From NCBI RefSeq assembly GCF_030381805.1, contig NZ_JAUDRH010000029.1:1-19010 (forward strand): a stretch of 19,010 nucleotides of DNA, read 5' to 3'. Both the position numbers and the translations under genes were made by a program. Numbering within the stretch: the first letter of the stretch is position 1; every line of letters starts with the position of its first letter. The notes under the pieces were generated by a model that was not told the DNA's origin, searched no databases, and saw only the letters and a list, made by a program, of their open reading frames with translations. This DNA comes from Chlorogloeopsis sp. ULAP01 (lineage in GTDB: Bacteria > Cyanobacteriota > Cyanobacteriia > Cyanobacteriales > Nostocaceae). Of this stretch, positions 8,106 through 15,596 are shown one piece after another.

Positions 8106-8546
8106 ATGCCAATTATTAATAAATTAATTGAAATAGACACTTTCCAAGGAATTAATATTCATAACATTACTCCTCAAATTGAAGCAGTTATTTCCTCAAC
8201 ACCAATTCAAAATGGTCAAGTATTAGTTTTTGCTCGCCATACAACAACAGCTTTAGCTATCAATGAAAACGAAGAAAGATTATTAGAAGATATCAAATTT
8301 TTTTTGCAAAAATTAGCACCAGAATCAGAGCGTTACTTACATAATGACTTGCATTTAAGACCAAATATACCACCAGATGAACCAATAAATGCTCATTCTC
8401 ATCTGATGGCAATGATACTGAATAACAGCGAGGTAATTCCTATTGTTGATAGCAAGTTAGCGTTGGGAACCTATCAGTCTATCTTGTTTTTTGAATTAGA
8501 TGGCCCGCGCAAAAGAACTGTATTTTGTCAAATTTCTGGTGAATGA
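8106..8546 (+). CDS. YjbQ / UPF0047 family protein
   Basis: This small soluble protein of 146 residues is in the usual size range for YjbQ (secondary thiamine-phosphate synthase-type enzymes). Family signatures are visible: HTTTALAINENE (45-56), the metal-site-like NAHSHLMAMI (95-104), and LALGTYQSILFFELDGPRKR (118-137). The physiological reaction of this family is not firmly known; complementation of thiE in E. coli is the reported activity. I chose the ATG at 8106 because it gives family length. An upstream GTG at 8034 in the same frame would add 24 residues that look unrelated. No Shine-Dalgarno stands out. The neighbours give no functional hint. Confidence 0.85.
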   Translation: MPIINKLIEIDTFQGINIHNITPQIEAVISSTPIQNGQVLVFARHTTTALAINENEERLLEDIKFFLQKLAPESERYLHNDLHLRPNIPPDEPINAHSHLMAMILNNSEVIPIVDSKLALGTYQSILFFELDGPRKRTVFCQISGE

Positions 8547-8643
8547 AAAATTATTCAGTAAGTAAAGATAATTAAAAGTAAAAATGCATATGCCAAGAAA
8601 GTAGATAGGATAAATTTTCCTTCTGCCATCTGCCTTCTACTTA

Positions 8644-9627
8644 TTACTTACACTTCCAAGATTGAATCAAAGGATTGGCAGTATTTAATAATTGATGAAG
8701 TGCACTAGAAGCCTCTGATTGGTGGCGAACATGGGCATCAATAAATAAACCAATTATATCTGCCATCAATAATCGGCTTGGTTCAGCAGGTTGAGTAGCT
8801 GGGAAATCTAGAAACGCTCTACCCGTGGTAGAGTCGAAGGGGTCAACAAATGTAAAATGATTTGCTCCCTCTAAGAATACCAGATAGCTATCATTTCTCC
8901 CTCCAGAAATCGCCTCTTGGAATGTACGCATGACAGAAGTAGTTGCATCACCTGAACTAATGCCATAGCGATCGCTACTATTGGCAATTACCCCATCACA
9001 GGTTCCCCCAATTAGCAACATGGGTAGGGAATCCGGTAAAGGCAAAATCGTACCTGGTTCGTATCCCAACATTATCGTCCCCATACTGTGGGCAGCATAA
9101 GCAAAAGATGCCACCACTTGCGGGAAAAACCGAGGACTTGCATTTTCTATTGCTACTCTACCACCTGCGGAGTGTCCACCTAAAATTATTCTTTCTAGGT
9201 CGAGCATCCCAGCCAGGATTCCCTCTGTCTGTAACTTTTCCAATTTAGTTAGCAGTGTAGGCAAAGCGGAAGCTGTGGGAGCAGTACCGTAAATTTCTGG
9301 TTTCCACGCAGTAATATCCACTCCTGGGGTAAGACTAACTATTCCTGAAAGATTCTCCCCAACCCAGTTAAATGTAACTACCACCAATCCACGTTCCGCC
9401 AACTTTACAGCCAGCCATTGGTAACTATGGGCTTCACAATTAACTCCATTAAAGAAAATCACCACTGGGAAGGGTGCCATTTGTGGATCGGCAGGCACAA
9501 TTCCCATATCCTTTTCTAGGTGACTTCCCGACATCTGTGCTGGATATAGAATTTTCAGAAGAATAGTATCGTAAGGAGATTGAGCATTATCGACTTTTGC
9601 GGCTTGAAAAAAAGCACGAACAGTCAT
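8644..9627 (-). CDS. Alpha/beta hydrolase, chlorophyllase/dienelactone-hydrolase-like
   Basis: The 327-residue protein has the alpha/beta-hydrolase core: an HG-type region PVVIFFNGVNC (54-64), the nucleophile elbow GHSAGG with S153, a likely acid D211 in GGTCDG, and a catalytic H257 in EGANHFTF. It probably cleaves an ester or similar bond. The GHSxGG elbow recalls chlorophyllases and PAF-acetylhydrolase-like enzymes, but chlorophyllases as I recall them have GHSRGG, so chlorophyll specificity is not supported. There is no signal peptide. The gene follows the SDR gene by 64 bp on the same strand, so the two could form an operon. The start ATG at 9627 has no overlap with the gene before it. 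Confidence 0.8.
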   Translation of the reverse strand: MTVRAFFQAAKVDNAQSPYDTILLKILYPAQMSGSHLEKDMGIVPADPQMAPFPVVIFFNGVNCEAHSYQWLAVKLAERGLVVVTFNWVGENLSGIVSLTPGVDITAWKPEIYGTAPTASALPTLLTKLEKLQTEGILAGMLDLERIILGGHSAGGRVAIENASPRFFPQVVASFAYAAHSMGTIMLGYEPGTILPLPDSLPMLLIGGTCDGVIANSSDRYGISSGDATTSVMRTFQEAISGGRNDSYLVFLEGANHFTFVDPFDSTTGRAFLDFPATQPAEPSRLLMADIIGLFIDAHVRHQSEASSALHQLLNTANPLIQSWKCK

Positions 9628-9691
9628 GTCAGATATTTCTTACGCACTGCAATCAAATTTTAACTGCTCATCATAATTTTCTCAAATTTTC

Positions 9692-10378
9692 TCAAATTCT
9701 TTCATCCAAACGAAATTCTTCAAATACAGGTTGTCCAAACAGCAGATTTTTGTCTACCGCCGACAAGACTTTATTGTTAGCAGCATCAGAATTTAAGCAT
9801 TTACAAACTAACTGTGCTACATCGGCACGATTAATCATACCAGCGACGTTTATATCTTCAGTTAAAACTCCATTACCTGTTGAATTTTCTGACTGCAAGC
9901 CACCAGGACGGATAATAGTGTAGTTTAGTCCACTCGCTCTTAAATGTTGTTCGGCTTTTTCTTTATCAATTAATACGGGTTGCAAAGCTTCCAAAATTTG
10001 CGGAGATAAAGCAACAACACTATTTCCAGTGCCAATCGAAGTTACTAAAATAAACTTTTGCACTCCTGCTTTGACTGCCGCATCGATTAGATTTTTATTA
10101 CCGATATAATCTGCCCTGTCATTATCTTTAGCTAAACCTCCGATTGTACTAATAACAGCGTCGATAGGCTCATCCTCAGACATTGCGCGTTCGACATCAT
10201 CCACATTCATCGCATCTCCCAAAACCACCTTCATTCCCATCGTTTCTAATTCACCGCGAGTTGTTTCCGTTCTGAGGAGCGCCTTGACATGAGTTTGTTG
10301 CTCGATTAAGCATTTGGCAATTTCTCTACCAATGCCACGACTGGCTCCAGCTAAGAAGATATAGGATGCTGTTGTCAT
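9692..10378 (-). CDS. Atypical SDR, NAD(P)H-binding (NmrA/Tic62-like)
   Basis: The 228-residue protein is a single Rossmann-fold domain. The N-terminal FLAGASRGIG (8-17) is the dinucleotide-binding loop, R36 in ALLR suggests NADP preference, and GDAMNVDDV and AVISTIGG match strands beta3-beta4. VTSIGTGN (112-119) and NYTIIRPGGL (152-161) are typical of the atypical NAD(P)-binding SDRs annotated as NmrA-like or Tic62-like. The classic YxxxK catalytic pair is not evident, so it may be a redox sensor or bind cofactor without classical dehydrogenase chemistry. The gene is first of a pair with the hydrolase. The substrate is unknown. Confidence 0.82.
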   Translation of the reverse strand: MTTASYIFLAGASRGIGREIAKCLIEQQTHVKALLRTETTRGELETMGMKVVLGDAMNVDDVERAMSEDEPIDAVISTIGGLAKDNDRADYIGNKNLIDAAVKAGVQKFILVTSIGTGNSVVALSPQILEALQPVLIDKEKAEQHLRASGLNYTIIRPGGLQSENSTGNGVLTEDINVAGMINRADVAQLVCKCLNSDAANNKVLSAVDKNLLFGQPVFEEFRLDERI

Positions 10379-10714
10379 GGATTTTTCAAAATATGTGGCT
10401 TCAACAAATACAAGTATTTAATATATCTTTCTTTGAACGCCGAGGTATTCAAAGTCGAAATTTTGTCTTTGTTATTGTCTTTGTTAGTTTATTAATATTT
10501 TTTAAAATTAAAATATATTGCACTGTATAAAGTTATTTAATTAAAAATTAAGATAAATATAATTAGTTTGCCTAATTAAGTTATTTTATAATTGTCGTTA
10601 CCAGGTTCATTCTGGTAAAGAAAACAAAAAAGTACATATACTTAATCCAATAGTAGGAAGCCGCCGAATAGATAAAGATGCCAACCTAGAAAATAAGTCT
10701 TTTTGGGTATGGGT
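10379..10714. other. AT-rich non-coding interval between divergent genes
   Basis: The roughly 335-bp gap between the minus-strand SDR and the plus-strand small gene is very AT-rich. It must contain both promoters, but no clear -35/-10 pair stands out. The only structure is a 7-bp perfect inverted repeat, TTACCAG (10598-10604) and CTGGTAA (10612-10618), with a 7-nt loop. It could be an operator or a short hairpin. No coding sequence is seen. Confidence 0.5.
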
Positions 10715-11089
10715 ATGGCTAAGAAAGCGCAAGAAAATACTGATCGCGATATTCGAGTGGCAGCAATCTCAAAAATCTGGGGAATGACAGTAGGAATTTT
10801 AGCAATTTGTATCCCACTCTCAGCTGCGACTAGAAGCGGCCCGATTCTCCCTTTAGCTGCTCTGACAGGCGCAACAGTAGGAACCTTATCCGTATGGCGT
10901 TCCGATGATAAAAAATCCAAAGCTAACTATTTGTCACCTCAAAAGTTACAATACCTAGAACAAAGAATTGCGAATTTAGAAACAATTATTAGCAGTGATG
11001 ACTTAGATTTACAGAGGAAAATTAAATCGTTAGAATCTAGTGAATCTGCTGATTTTTTGCGAGAAAATCATAAAGCTGAGAGATTGTAA
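10715..11089 (+). CDS. Small membrane protein with C-terminal coiled coil
   Basis: I do not recognise a named family. From the ATG at 10715 the product is 124 residues (MAKKAQENTDRDIRVAAISK...); an ATG at 10709 or a TTG at 10703 would add two or four residues. A hydrophobic stretch (WGMTVGILAICIPLS, about 22-36) and a second, weaker one (PILPLAALTGATVGTL) suggest one or two membrane segments. The second half (about 76-120) is charged with heptad-like leucines (LQYLEQRIANLETII) and is probably a coiled coil. It precedes another small membrane protein 95 bp downstream on the same strand. It probably belongs to a conserved cyanobacterial hypothetical group. Confidence 0.7.
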   Translation: MAKKAQENTDRDIRVAAISKIWGMTVGILAICIPLSAATRSGPILPLAALTGATVGTLSVWRSDDKKSKANYLSPQKLQYLEQRIANLETIISSDDLDLQRKIKSLESSESADFLRENHKAERL

Positions 11090-11184
11090 AGTGATATTAC
11101 AATTGTTTCAAAAATATTTAGAAATTGTCAAAAATTCAAACCTGGTTTTAAGGTAGAACCAAGGAGACATGAGAGGCAAATTAA

Positions 11185-11499
11185 ATGATGAATAATATTC
11201 AAAAGTATCGGTTTGTCTGTACCCTAACCTTTGGCGATATCTACGGTCAAATTATAGTTTGGTTAATAACAATTACCGTTAGTTTGGCATCAGCCTTGGC
11301 GTTGATGGGTGCTAGACGACCTGTCTATGCTTTAGCTGCTGTTGGACTCGTCGTTTTGTTGTCTCTGCCATTTTTGCTTTTTGCCTTCGTCACAACTTTG
11401 TTGAATCACATTGAATTGACTCCTCTAGAATCAGGAACAAAAATGGAACCAATTCCTGGTAATGTTTCCCAACAACAACCAGCAAAAGCAACTAGTTAA
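11185..11499 (+). CDS. Small two-helix membrane protein, unknown function
   Basis: The 104-residue product has two strongly hydrophobic helices (about 23-41 and 47-70) separated by a short GARRPVY turn, then a polar, glutamine-rich tail. I do not recognise the family. The start is ATG at 11185 (or 11188), with GAGAGG 8 nt upstream as a plausible Shine-Dalgarno; a better AAGGAG at 11161-11166 is too far away. It follows the coiled-coil membrane gene in the same direction, so the two may be co-expressed. It is too short to be a transporter alone and may be an accessory membrane subunit. Confidence 0.65.
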   Translation: MMNNIQKYRFVCTLTFGDIYGQIIVWLITITVSLASALALMGARRPVYALAAVGLVVLLSLPFLLFAFVTTLLNHIELTPLESGTKMEPIPGNVSQQQPAKATS

Positions 11500-11710
11500 G
11501 CAATTTTTAGATTTTAGGTTTTATATTTTAAATTGAATACTGGAGACTGGGCAGAACAAGGAGTAGAGAGTGTGAATTCTTTACTACCTGTCATAGGTGT
11601 GTTTAACCAGGATATTTGTAGGCAAACAAGATATCTTGCTAAACCTTTACAGCAGTCCCTAGAAAAAACACGCTGCTTCCCCTACTTCAAATTCAAACAT
11701 CAACACGATC

Positions 11711-11730
11711 TCCCCGTCTTTTGGCGGGGA
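11711..11730 (+). terminator. GC-rich hairpin ahead of sdhA
   Basis: TCCCCG (11711-11716) pairs with CGGGGA (11725-11730), extendable by two pairs to leave a TTTT loop. The following ATTGTTTTA is only a weak U-tract. It may end transcription from the small membrane genes or lie in the sdhA leader. The rest of 11500-11796 holds no supportable gene; a possible -10 box TACAAT at 11761-11766 lies upstream of sdhA without a good -35. Confidence 0.4.
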
Positions 11731-11796
11731 ATTGTTTTACCAGCGTGATTATCAAATTTTTACAATAGAACAGCAACTTTGCTGTTGGGACTGATT

Positions 11797-13524
11797 ATGC
11801 TAGAACACGATGTCATTATTATTGGCGGCGGCTTGGCTGGATGTCGAGCGGCAGTGAAAATTGCCAGGAGTAATCCTAGCTTGGATGTAGCTGTGGTTGC
11901 CAAAACCCATCCAATTCGTTCTCACTCAGTTGCTGCCCAAGGTGGGATTGCCGCGACATTAAAAAATGTTGATTCCTCTGATAGTTGGGAAGCACACGCT
12001 TTTGATACCGTCAAGGGTTCCGACTATTTGGCAGATCAAGATGCAGTCGAAATTCTCACCCGTGAAGCCCCTGACGTGGTGATTGACTTAGAACACATGG
12101 GTGTTTTGTTCTCGCGCTTGAGTGATGGGCGCATTGCCCAACGAGCTTTTGGCGGGCATTCTCACAACCGTACTTGCTATGCTGCTGATAAAACCGGTCA
12201 CGCAATCTTACACGAATTGGTAAACAATTTGCGGCGATATGGTGTACATATTTACCAAGAGTGGTACGTCATGCGCTTGATTTTGGAAGATAATCAGGCA
12301 AAGGGAGTGGTGATGTACCATATCTTAGATGGGCAAGTAGAGGTAGTACGCACCAAAGCTGTGATGTTTGCTACTGGTGGCTATGGAAGAGTATATAATA
12401 CCACCTCAAATGATTATGCTTCTACAGGTGATGGTCTCGCAATGACAGCACTTGCTGGTTTACCTCTAGAAGATATGGAATTTGTGCAATTTCATCCTAC
12501 GGGGTTGTATCCGGTAGGTGTGCTGATTTCGGAGGCGGTACGTGGTGAAGGGGCGTATCTGATTAACAGCGAGGGAGAACGCTTTATGGCGAGATATGCT
12601 CCTAGTCGGATGGAACTTGCGCCCCGTGATATTACCTCACGGGCGATCGCTTACGAAATTCGCGCCGGACGTGGTATTCATCCTGATGGTAGCGCTGGAG
12701 GGCCTTTTGTCTATCTTGACTTGCGTCATATGGGCAAAGAAAAAATTATGAGCCGCATTCCCTTCTGTTGGGAAGAAGCTCATCGCCTTGTCGGTGTTGA
12801 CGCTATTACGGAACCGATGCCCGTTCGCCCCACCATTCACTATTGTATGGGCGGTATCCCCGTTAACACAGATGGACGAGTCCGCAGTAGTGGCGACAAT
12901 TTAGTGGAAAGCTTTTTCGCTGCTGGTGAAAGTGCTTGTGTTTCCGTACATGGTGCCAATCGCCTCGGTAGTAATTCTCTGTTGGAATGTGTCGTTTACG
13001 GACGCAGAACTGGCGCAGCGATCGCCCAATATGTAGAAAATCGCAAATTGCCCACTGTGGATGAACAACGTTACCTCCGCGAAGCACAGCAACAACTGCA
13101 ATCCTTACTAGATCAGCCTGGGAAATATCGCATTAACCAAGTTCGTCAGGCATTCCAGGATACCATGACCGAATATTGCGGTGTTTTCCGCACTGAAGCA
13201 TTAATGCGTGAAGGATTGCAAAAGTTACAAGAGTTGCAACAACAGTATACGGAAATTTATTTAGACGACAAAGGCGATTGCTGGAATACCGAAATAGTAG
13301 AGGCGTTAGAACTTCAGAGTTTGATGGTAGTAGGGCAGATAATTTTGTCCTCAGCTTTTAATCGGCAAGAAAGTCGCGGCGCTCATTTTCGTGAAGATTA
13401 TTCCCAGCGAGATGATGTGAATTTCTTAAAACACACAATGGCTTATTATTCACCAGCAGGGATTGATATTCAGTATCGTCCAGTGACAATTACTAGGTTT
13501 CAACCACAGGAGAGGAAATATTAG
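11797..13524 (+). CDS. sdhA: Succinate dehydrogenase flavoprotein subunit
   Basis: This subunit oxidises succinate to fumarate with covalently bound FAD and passes electrons, through the iron-sulfur subunit SdhB, to the quinone pool on the membrane. The protein has 575 residues, normal for the family. Visible features are the FAD-binding VIIIGGGLAG (6-15), H43 in RSHSVAAQGG (the flavin-linking histidine position), H233 in QFHPTG, R277 in APRDITSR (the active-site base), H348 in IHYCMGGIP, and the C-terminal HFREDYSQRDD. The ATG at 11797 matches the family N-terminus; a TTG at 11779 would add six residues. Neither sdhB nor membrane subunits are adjacent, which is usual for cyanobacteria. L-aspartate oxidase (NadB) is a homologue, but the length and C-terminus favour SdhA. 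Confidence 0.93.
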   Translation: MLEHDVIIIGGGLAGCRAAVKIARSNPSLDVAVVAKTHPIRSHSVAAQGGIAATLKNVDSSDSWEAHAFDTVKGSDYLADQDAVEILTREAPDVVIDLEHMGVLFSRLSDGRIAQRAFGGHSHNRTCYAADKTGHAILHELVNNLRRYGVHIYQEWYVMRLILEDNQAKGVVMYHILDGQVEVVRTKAVMFATGGYGRVYNTTSNDYASTGDGLAMTALAGLPLEDMEFVQFHPTGLYPVGVLISEAVRGEGAYLINSEGERFMARYAPSRMELAPRDITSRAIAYEIRAGRGIHPDGSAGGPFVYLDLRHMGKEKIMSRIPFCWEEAHRLVGVDAITEPMPVRPTIHYCMGGIPVNTDGRVRSSGDNLVESFFAAGESACVSVHGANRLGSNSLLECVVYGRRTGAAIAQYVENRKLPTVDEQRYLREAQQQLQSLLDQPGKYRINQVRQAFQDTMTEYCGVFRTEALMREGLQKLQELQQQYTEIYLDDKGDCWNTEIVEALELQSLMVVGQIILSSAFNRQESRGAHFREDYSQRDDVNFLKHTMAYYSPAGIDIQYRPVTITRFQPQERKY

Positions 13525-13567
13525 CCAAAGTTTTGGAGATAAAAATATTAGCTAGAGTTTCGGAGAT
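13516..13567. repeat. Imperfect 27-bp tandem duplication over the sdhA stop
   Basis: Two 25-nt units at 13516-13540 and 13543-13567 match at 22 of 25 positions, with a period of 27 bp. The first unit contains the sdhA TAG stop. Confidence 0.7.
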
Positions 13568-13602
13568 AGGTAAACTTATATTTTGCATCTGTGCTCTTGT
13601 CT

Positions 13603-13711
13603 GCCAAGAAATTTATTTCTTGGCTAAAAGCTAAAGTCAGTTAAAACTGACTAGGTAAGATTTTCAGTCCGTTTTAACTGACTTGAGTTATGAGAGAGGA
13701 ACTTAAGTTCC
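13603..13711. repeat. Cluster of palindromes downstream of sdhA
   Basis: Three perfect or near-perfect palindromes sit in a row. GCCAAGAAA/TTTCTTGGC is at 13603-13624, a 9-bp stem that could end sdhA transcription. AGTCAGTT-AA-AACTGACT (13635-13652) has an inverted second copy at 13665-13683, so the two can also pair as one long arm with a single mismatch. GGAACTTAAGTTCC is at 13698-13711. This resembles composite dispersed palindromic repeats of filamentous cyanobacteria. No gene is present. Confidence 0.7.
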
Positions 13712-13750
13712 AGGCATTCTAGGGGCGAAGTGTAAAAAATCAATAATCCC

Positions 13751-13779
13751 TTTACCACAACTTTAGATAGATGTATAAT
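13751..13779 (+). promoter_or_regulatory. Sigma70-type promoter for the mnx leader
   Basis: TTTACC (13751-13756) and a perfect TATAAT (13774-13779) are separated by the ideal 17 bp. Transcription would start around 13786-13790, immediately before the riboswitch aptamer. Confidence 0.7.
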
Positions 13780-13790
13780 TACCTAAGAAT

Positions 13791-13913
13791 AGAAGGGGAG
13801 TAGCTGCTGGCAAAAACTATTAGCCAGTACATCTGAATCAACATACTGGCGATGAGCCTGGTTCAGATGACAAGCAAGCAAATAAGAATTAGCTAATTGG
13901 AAGCGAGACCTTC
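13791..13913 (+). ncRNA. yybP-ykoY manganese riboswitch aptamer
   Basis: The leader has the hallmark sequences of this Mn2+-sensing class: GGGGAGTAGC (13795-13804) at the 5' side, CTGGCGATGAGCCTGG in the middle, and GCGAGACC closing the 3' side. Helices can be drawn: P1 GAAGG (13792-13796)/CCTTC (13909-13913); a second stem CTGGC (13807-13811)/GCCAG (13823-13827); a third stem CATCTGAA (13830-13837)/TTCAGATG (13862-13869). Its position directly ahead of a UPF0016 Mn exporter gene matches the known regulon of this riboswitch, in which Mn2+ binding turns export on. Confidence 0.9.
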
Positions 13914-13950
13914 ACTAAGTTCACACAAAAAAGTGTGGAGCTTGGTGAAG
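13910..13950 (+). promoter_or_regulatory. Hairpin competing with riboswitch P1
   Basis: CTTCACTAAG (13910-13919) pairs with CTTGGTGAAG (13941-13950) with one G-T pair. Above a small internal loop, CACAC (13922-13926) pairs with GTGTG (13933-13937) around an A6 loop. Its first four bases are also the 3' strand of P1, so the two helices exclude each other. No T-run follows, so this is not a standard terminator. Confidence 0.7.
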
Positions 13951-13996
13951 TATTGCAACTCTCATCGAGCTTCGCACCTCAGGAAAACAATTCTTT

Positions 13997-14009
13997 AGGA
14001 GCTTGAGAG
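13997..14009 (+). promoter_or_regulatory. mnx ribosome-binding site, possibly masked
   Basis: AGGAG (13997-14001) stands 9 nt before the GTG start at 14011 and fixes that start. AGCT (14000-14003) plus TGAGAG (14004-14009) can pair with CTCTCA (13959-13964) and AGCT (13968-13971), with a 3-nt bulge. That helix would cover part of the site. Confidence 0.6.
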
Positions 14010-14010
14010 A

Positions 14011-14631
14011 GTGCTAACAGCTTTTACCGCAGGTTTATTACTAATTACAATTTCTGAGTTAGGGGATAAAACTTTTTTTATTGCCGCGATTTTATCAATG
14101 CAGCATCCCCGACGGTTGGTATTTGCGGGAGTGACAGCTGCCTTGGCGGCGATGACAATACTTTCTGTAGTATTGGGACAAGCAGCGTCCTTGCTGCCAA
14201 AAATTTATATCTACTACGCTGAAATTGTTTTATTTACTGCCTTTGGTATAAAGCTGTTGTACGAAGCCAGCAAAATGCCTGCTTCTACTTGCGCTACAGA
14301 AGTTGTAGAAGAGGCAAAAGATGCTGTTGCCAAGGCAGAGAAGAAATTGCCAAAGCAAAAAACTTCTTGGGCAATTATCTTAGAAGCTTTTTTATTAACA
14401 TTTATGGCTGAGTGGGGTGATCGCACCCAATTTGCCACTATCGCCTTAGCAGCAAGCAATAATCCCATTGGAGTCACAATTGGTGCAATTTTAGGACATA
14501 GTATTTGTGCAGCGATCGCTGTTCTTGGCGGACGAATGTTGGCAGGACGAATTTCCGAACGCATCCTCACTTTCATTGGCGGATGCCTGTTTATTGTATT
14601 TGGTATTGTTGCCGCTTTAGAAGGAGCGTAA
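14011..14631 (+). CDS. mnx: Manganese exporter Mnx (UPF0016/GDT1 family)
   Basis: This membrane transporter of 206 residues carries the two diagnostic motifs of UPF0016: ELGDKT (16-21) and EWGDRT (134-139). Each lies in the first helix of a three-helix repeat, and the repeats are joined by a charged cytosolic linker (about 96-117, lysine- and glutamate-rich). In cyanobacteria the homologue Mnx moves Mn2+ out of the cytosol, into the thylakoid lumen or periplasm, preventing toxicity and supporting photosystem II. The GTG start at 14011 is set by AGGAG 9 nt upstream. The upstream Mn2+ riboswitch strongly supports both function and regulation. It is converged upon by the TPR gene. A Ca2+ role, as in some eukaryotic GDT1 proteins, is less likely. 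Confidence 0.93.
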   Translation: MLTAFTAGLLLITISELGDKTFFIAAILSMQHPRRLVFAGVTAALAAMTILSVVLGQAASLLPKIYIYYAEIVLFTAFGIKLLYEASKMPASTCATEVVEEAKDAVAKAEKKLPKQKTSWAIILEAFLLTFMAEWGDRTQFATIALAASNNPIGVTIGAILGHSICAAIAVLGGRMLAGRISERILTFIGGCLFIVFGIVAALEGA

Positions 14632-14655
14632 AGAAAGAGTTGGAGAGGAACAAAT

Positions 14656-14711
14656 GAGGGAGATAGGGAAGATGGGGAAGAATTTACTCTTATCACTTCC
14701 TCATCTCCCTC
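14656..14711. terminator. Inverted repeat between convergent genes
   Basis: GAGGGAGAT (14656-14664) is exactly complementary to ATCTCCCTC (14703-14711), within purine-rich and then pyrimidine-rich sequence. It sits between the stops of mnx and the TPR gene and may terminate transcription from both sides, although no clean T-run follows. Confidence 0.45.
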
Positions 14712-14744
14712 GCCTCCCTCAACTCCTTGTCCCCCCATCCTCTC

Positions 14745-15596
14745 CTAAGGCGTTGAAGAATCAGCCGGAGTGGGAGTGGTGGCTTCAGTTGCCCTCTTGT
14801 TAATTTCGTCTTTATATTGAGCGGGTGCTAAAGTCGCAGCTTTACTAAATAAGGGTTGAGCCTCCTTCGGTTTGCCCTGCTCTTTTAAAACCATTGCCTT
14901 TGCTAAAACGGGGCGAAAATCATTAGGAGCGCTTTTTATTGCTTGATCGTATGCAAGCGAGGCTTGCTCGTAGCGCTTTTGAGAGGCGTGAAGATTACCC
15001 AACATTACCTGCACGGCAATAGTATCCACACTACCAGATTCAATTTTATTTGCCCCAGTAGCTTTAGAGAGGGTATCTTGTAATAAGCCAATAGCTGCTT
15101 CTGGGCGTTTTTGCTCTAGCAAAAGAGCTATCATACCTTGCAAAGCGTTAAGGTCGCCTGGTTTAGTTTCCAAAATGGAGCGATAAGCTTGGGCAGCACC
15201 CTCTTTATCGCCAGTCTGCTGCTTTGCTTGCGCTAGGAGTATGGCGTACTTAGTCTGTTCTGGATTTAGCTTGGCTAATTTTTCTAGAGGTTCAATCACC
15301 CCTTGAATTTCACCTACACCTAAACTCAGTAATTGCAAACGTGTCTCCAGTAAGCCTCGCAGCGCTGTTTGGTTTTCTGGCTCTCGCTGCAAAACCTGTT
15401 CGTAACCCCGAGCTGCATCTTCCAGCTTTGATTTTTGATCGGAGGAAGAAGTTCCTTTGGTGCCGGAGAAGTTTTGGCCGGAGTATTGCGTATCACTAAA
15501 CGCGGCTATGATCGGAACCATAGATACCCCAACAAAGCCAATCACTGACAGCACTAGCACGATTTTAACTAACCAACGATTACGTGACTGAGACAC
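14745..15596 (-). CDS. Membrane-anchored TPR protein
   Basis: The protein has 283 residues. A basic N-terminus (MSQSRNRWLVK) precedes one hydrophobic helix (about 12-32), which acts as a signal anchor, so the rest probably lies in the periplasm or lumen. A serine/glycine-rich spacer (35-52) leads into tetratricopeptide repeats from about 57 to 265. Recognisable units include ARGYEQVLQREPENQTALRG, AQAYRSILETKPGDLNALQG and ASLAYDQAIKSAPNDFRPVL. The tail is Thr/Pro/Ser-rich. TPR proteins scaffold protein complexes, and in cyanobacteria several serve photosystem assembly, but no partner can be named here. It diverges from the RGG-tail gene and is convergent with mnx. Confidence 0.8.
   Translation of the reverse strand: MSQSRNRWLVKIVLVLSVIGFVGVSMVPIIAAFSDTQYSGQNFSGTKGTSSSDQKSKLEDAARGYEQVLQREPENQTALRGLLETRLQLLSLGVGEIQGVIEPLEKLAKLNPEQTKYAILLAQAKQQTGDKEGAAQAYRSILETKPGDLNALQGMIALLLEQKRPEAAIGLLQDTLSKATGANKIESGSVDTIAVQVMLGNLHASQKRYEQASLAYDQAIKSAPNDFRPVLAKAMVLKEQGKPKEAQPLFSKAATLAPAQYKDEINKRATEATTPTPADSSTP

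Noticed and set aside
11169..11195. Eight-codon mini-ORF with AAGGAG in front, overlapping the start of the 104-residue gene
   Set aside because: Only 2 nt separate AAGGAG from its ATG, too close for efficient initiation; a translational-coupling role cannot be supported.
11533..11748. 71-codon frame upstream of sdhA
   Set aside because: It starts at a TTG without a ribosome-binding site, spans the 11711-11730 hairpin and resembles no family; treated as non-coding.
13910..13950. Intrinsic terminator of the mnx riboswitch
   Set aside because: The stem is strong but is followed by TATTGCAACT, with no T-run, so it is described as a competing hairpin.
14214..14738. 174-codon frame antisense to mnx
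   Set aside because: It is a shadow of the mnx reading frame plus purine/pyrimidine-rich intergenic repeat; no independent support.
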